Of a stretch of 6,718 nucleotides of DNA, positions 4,818 through 6,718 are shown one piece after another; within the stretch, counting starts at the first letter, position 1; every line of letters begins with the position of its first letter. The notes under the pieces were generated by a model. That model was not told the DNA's origin, searched no databases, and saw only the letters and a list, made by a program, of their open reading frames with translations. A program made the translations under genes and the position numbers. The DNA lies in contig JAGHBZ010000215.1 of assembly GCA_021160705.1 (NCBI GenBank), positions 1-6,718 on the forward strand, given 5' to 3'. The stretch comes from Candidatus Sumerlaeota bacterium (GTDB lineage: Bacteria > Sumerlaeota > Sumerlaeia > MWCT01 > JAGHBZ01).

Positions 4818-6718
4818 ATGGCTAAGACAAAAGCTCAACGCAGAACAAAAAAGAGAACTGCACAGAAACCTACTCGCCGTCCAAAATTAGTCTATTTCTT
4901 TGGTGGCGGTAAAGCCGAAGGCAGAGCAGAAATGAAAAATCTCCTCGGTGGTAAAGGCGCAAATCTCGCTGAAATGGCGAATATAGGAGTTCCTGTACCG
5001 CCGGGCTTTACAATAACCACGGAAGTATGCAGGGTTTTCTACGAACAGAATGGCAAGTATCCACCAACGTTGAAAGAGGATGTTGAAAAAGCACTTGCAA
5101 AAGTTGAGAAAATAATGGGTATGAAATTCGGCGACCCGGAGAACCCTCTGCTGGTCTCTGTGAGGTCAGGCGCCCGTCAATCAATGCCGGGAATGATGGA
5201 GACTGTCCTGAATGTTGGTCTAACTACAAAGACTATCCCCGGAATGATTAAGAAGACAAATAATGAACGATTTGTCTGGGATTCGTATAGACGACTCCTG
5301 ACAATGTATTCAGATGTGGTAATGGAGAAAGCAAGCGGGATTGAACCCGAGGAAGGCAAAGGTATCAGGGTACAACTTGAAAAGGCGTTGGATGAGCTTA
5401 AGAAGTCTAAAGGTTACCAATTTGACACTGACCTCACCGCTGATGACCTCAAGGCGCTCTGTGAGGAATACAAAAGTATTATCAAAAAAACTCTGGGCAG
5501 AGAATTCCCGGATGACCCAATGGAGCAGCTCTGGGGAGGTATTGGAGCGGTATTTCAGTCCTGGCAGGGGAAACGTGCAGTCGCCTACAGGAGGATAGAA
5601 GGTATTCCAGACAGCTGGGGCACGGCAGTGAATGTACAGGCGATGGTGTTCGGCAATATGGGCGAGAACAGTGCAACAGGCGTTGGATTTACCCGTGACC
5701 CGGCGACCGGTGAAAATATATTCTATGGCGAGTGGTTGCCAAATGCTCAGGGTGAGGACGTGGTCGCAGGTATTCGGACTCCTTATCCGGTGAACGAAGC
5801 GGGTAAAGGCGAACACAATAAACACCTGCCGAGCCTGGAGACCGCTATGCCAGAAGTGTATAAAGAATTGAACAGAATTCAGCGTCTGCTTGAAGTGCAT
5901 TATCGTGATATGCTGGATATTGAGTTTACCATCCAGGAGGGTAGACTCTGGATTCTCCAGTGTCGTGTGGGTAAAAGAAACGGTGTGGCGGCAGTCCGAA
6001 TGGCGGTAGAAATGCATAAAGACAAAAAAATCCGTCTTACACCAGAAGAGGCGGTTATGCGGGTGCCCGCAGAAGACCTTGTGCATTGTCTCCTGCCGAT
6101 GCTTGACCCGAAACGCGAGAAAGAGGCGCCTGTGTTAGCAAAGGGACTCCCTGCGGGCCCGGGTGGTGCCTTCGGAAAGATTGTCTTAACCGCGGACGAT
6201 GCGGAGGAAATCGTAAAGGAGAATATCAGAAAAGCAAAAGAGGCTGAGGCACGTGGAGATAAGGAGAAAGCCGCATATTACCGCGAGGAGGCAAAGGTGG
6301 TTCTTGTTCGTGAAGAAACGAGTCCAGAGGACATTCACGGGATGCACGCCGCACAGGCGATTCTTACCTCCAAAGGTGGAATGACCTCTCACGCCGCACT
6401 TGTCGCACGAGGCTGGGGCAAATGCTGTATCGTAGGGTGTTCCGGGATAGAAATAGATATGGACACTCGCACTGTCAGAGCAGGCGGAAAAGTCCTTAAA
6501 GAAGGAGATTGGCTCTCACTTAACGGTACCGCAGGCAAAGTCCTTGAAGGGAAAATACCACTTGTAGACCCTGATGTTGAGCATAATAAGTACTACAAAA
6601 CATTTATGGGCTGGGTCAAGAAACTCAAAAAGATTGGTGTCAGAACAAATGCCGATACCCCTCAGGATGCGCTTAATGCTTTAAGATTTGGTGCAGAGGG
6701 AATCGGACTATTCAGGAT
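4818..6718 (+). CDS. ppdK: Pyruvate, phosphate dikinase (PPDK), C-terminus cut off by the window edge
   Basis: Cytoplasmic enzyme that interconverts pyruvate + ATP + Pi and phosphoenolpyruvate + AMP + PPi through a phosphohistidine. The frame gives 633 residues of an expected total of about 900 or more. The ATP-grasp domain is recognisable from FFGGGKAEG (27-35) and LLGGKGANLAEM (42-53), VSVRSGAR (113-120) with SMPGMM, WGTAVNVQAMVFGN (267-280), QGEDVVAGIRTP (311-322), and the nucleotide-site Glu369 and Gln381. The swivelling phosphohistidine domain has ETSPEDIHGMHAA (500-512) and GGMTSHAA with catalytic His525. The start of the PEP/pyruvate barrel is seen in VRTNADTP and GAEGIGLFR (625-633). 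The catalytic Cys region lies outside the window. Two features are unusual: a Lys/Arg-rich extension (about residues 2-22) before the normal N-terminus, and a charged helical insert (about 463-491) just before the phosphohistidine domain core. The AGGAGG site makes the start secure. Confidence 0.97.
   Translation, partial: MAKTKAQRRTKKRTAQKPTRRPKLVYFFGGGKAEGRAEMKNLLGGKGANLAEMANIGVPVPPGFTITTEVCRVFYEQNGKYPPTLKEDVEKALAKVEKIMGMKFGDPENPLLVSVRSGARQSMPGMMETVLNVGLTTKTIPGMIKKTNNERFVWDSYRRLLTMYSDVVMEKASGIEPEEGKGIRVQLEKALDELKKSKGYQFDTDLTADDLKALCEEYKSIIKKTLGREFPDDPMEQLWGGIGAVFQSWQGKRAVAYRRIEGIPDSWGTAVNVQAMVFGNMGENSATGVGFTRDPATGENIFYGEWLPNAQGEDVVAGIRTPYPVNEAGKGEHNKHLPSLETAMPEVYKELNRIQRLLEVHYRDMLDIEFTIQEGRLWILQCRVGKRNGVAAVRMAVEMHKDKKIRLTPEEAVMRVPAEDLVHCLLPMLDPKREKEAPVLAKGLPAGPGGAFGKIVLTADDAEEIVKENIRKAKEAEARGDKEKAAYYREEAKVVLVREETSPEDIHGMHAAQAILTSKGGMTSHAALVARGWGKCCIVGCSGIEIDMDTRTVRAGGKVLKEGDWLSLNGTAGKVLEGKIPLVDPDVEHNKYYKTFMGWVKKLKKIGVRTNADTPQDALNALRFGAEGIGLFR

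Noticed and set aside
5310..6086. 258-codon open frame on the minus strand within ppdK
   Set aside because: It is fully antisense to well-conserved PPDK sequence. Its translation is rich in His, Cys and Phe and shows no domain motif, which is typical of a shadow frame.

Overview
The window holds four protein genes and part of a fifth, in two divergent blocks. On the minus strand, in transcription order from right to left, lie a LysM plus M23 lipoprotein gene (3557-4402), a large fusion gene joining a HhH-GPD/endonuclease III-like domain to a complete RadC domain (1970-3460), and two sugar-type ABC transporter permeases: a MalF/UgpA-type (850-1884) and a MalG/UgpE-type (793 to the left edge, C-terminus missing). 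On the plus strand, pyruvate, phosphate dikinase (ppdK) starts at 4818 and runs off the right edge. The two blocks are separated by about 415 bases (4403-4817) that hold promoter-like sequences and several inverted repeats.

The sequence suggests a bacterium, probably one with an outer membrane. It has sigma70-like promoter hexamers, a lipobox signal peptide on a NlpD-like LysM/M23 protein, an ABC importer of the CUT1 family, and a bacterial PPDK. The composition looks moderately AT-rich by eye. PPDK suggests a PPi-linked glycolytic or gluconeogenic metabolism common in anaerobes. The domain fusion, the extra N-terminal helix of the MalG-type permease, and the lineage-specific segments in PPDK point to a poorly sampled lineage, but I cannot name it from the sequence.

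The two permeases would form the membrane channel of one sugar importer. No solute-binding protein or ATPase lies within the window; the binding protein is often directly upstream of the first permease, but here that position is taken by the radC fusion. The LysM/M23 lipoprotein is an envelope peptidoglycan hydrolase and ppdK is central carbon metabolism. Apart from the permease pair, the neighbours share no obvious pathway.

The most unusual item is the HhH-GPD/[4Fe-4S]-RadC fusion. It physically ties the RadC JAMM domain, whose role is still unresolved, to a base-excision-repair fold, and its helix-hairpin-helix appears shortened so that the catalytic lysine is not in its usual place. Second comes the ppdK control region, where a 12-bp palindrome lies inside the spacer of a good promoter and further inverted repeats sit upstream. 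No RNA genes, IS elements, CRISPR arrays or convincing rho-independent terminators were seen.
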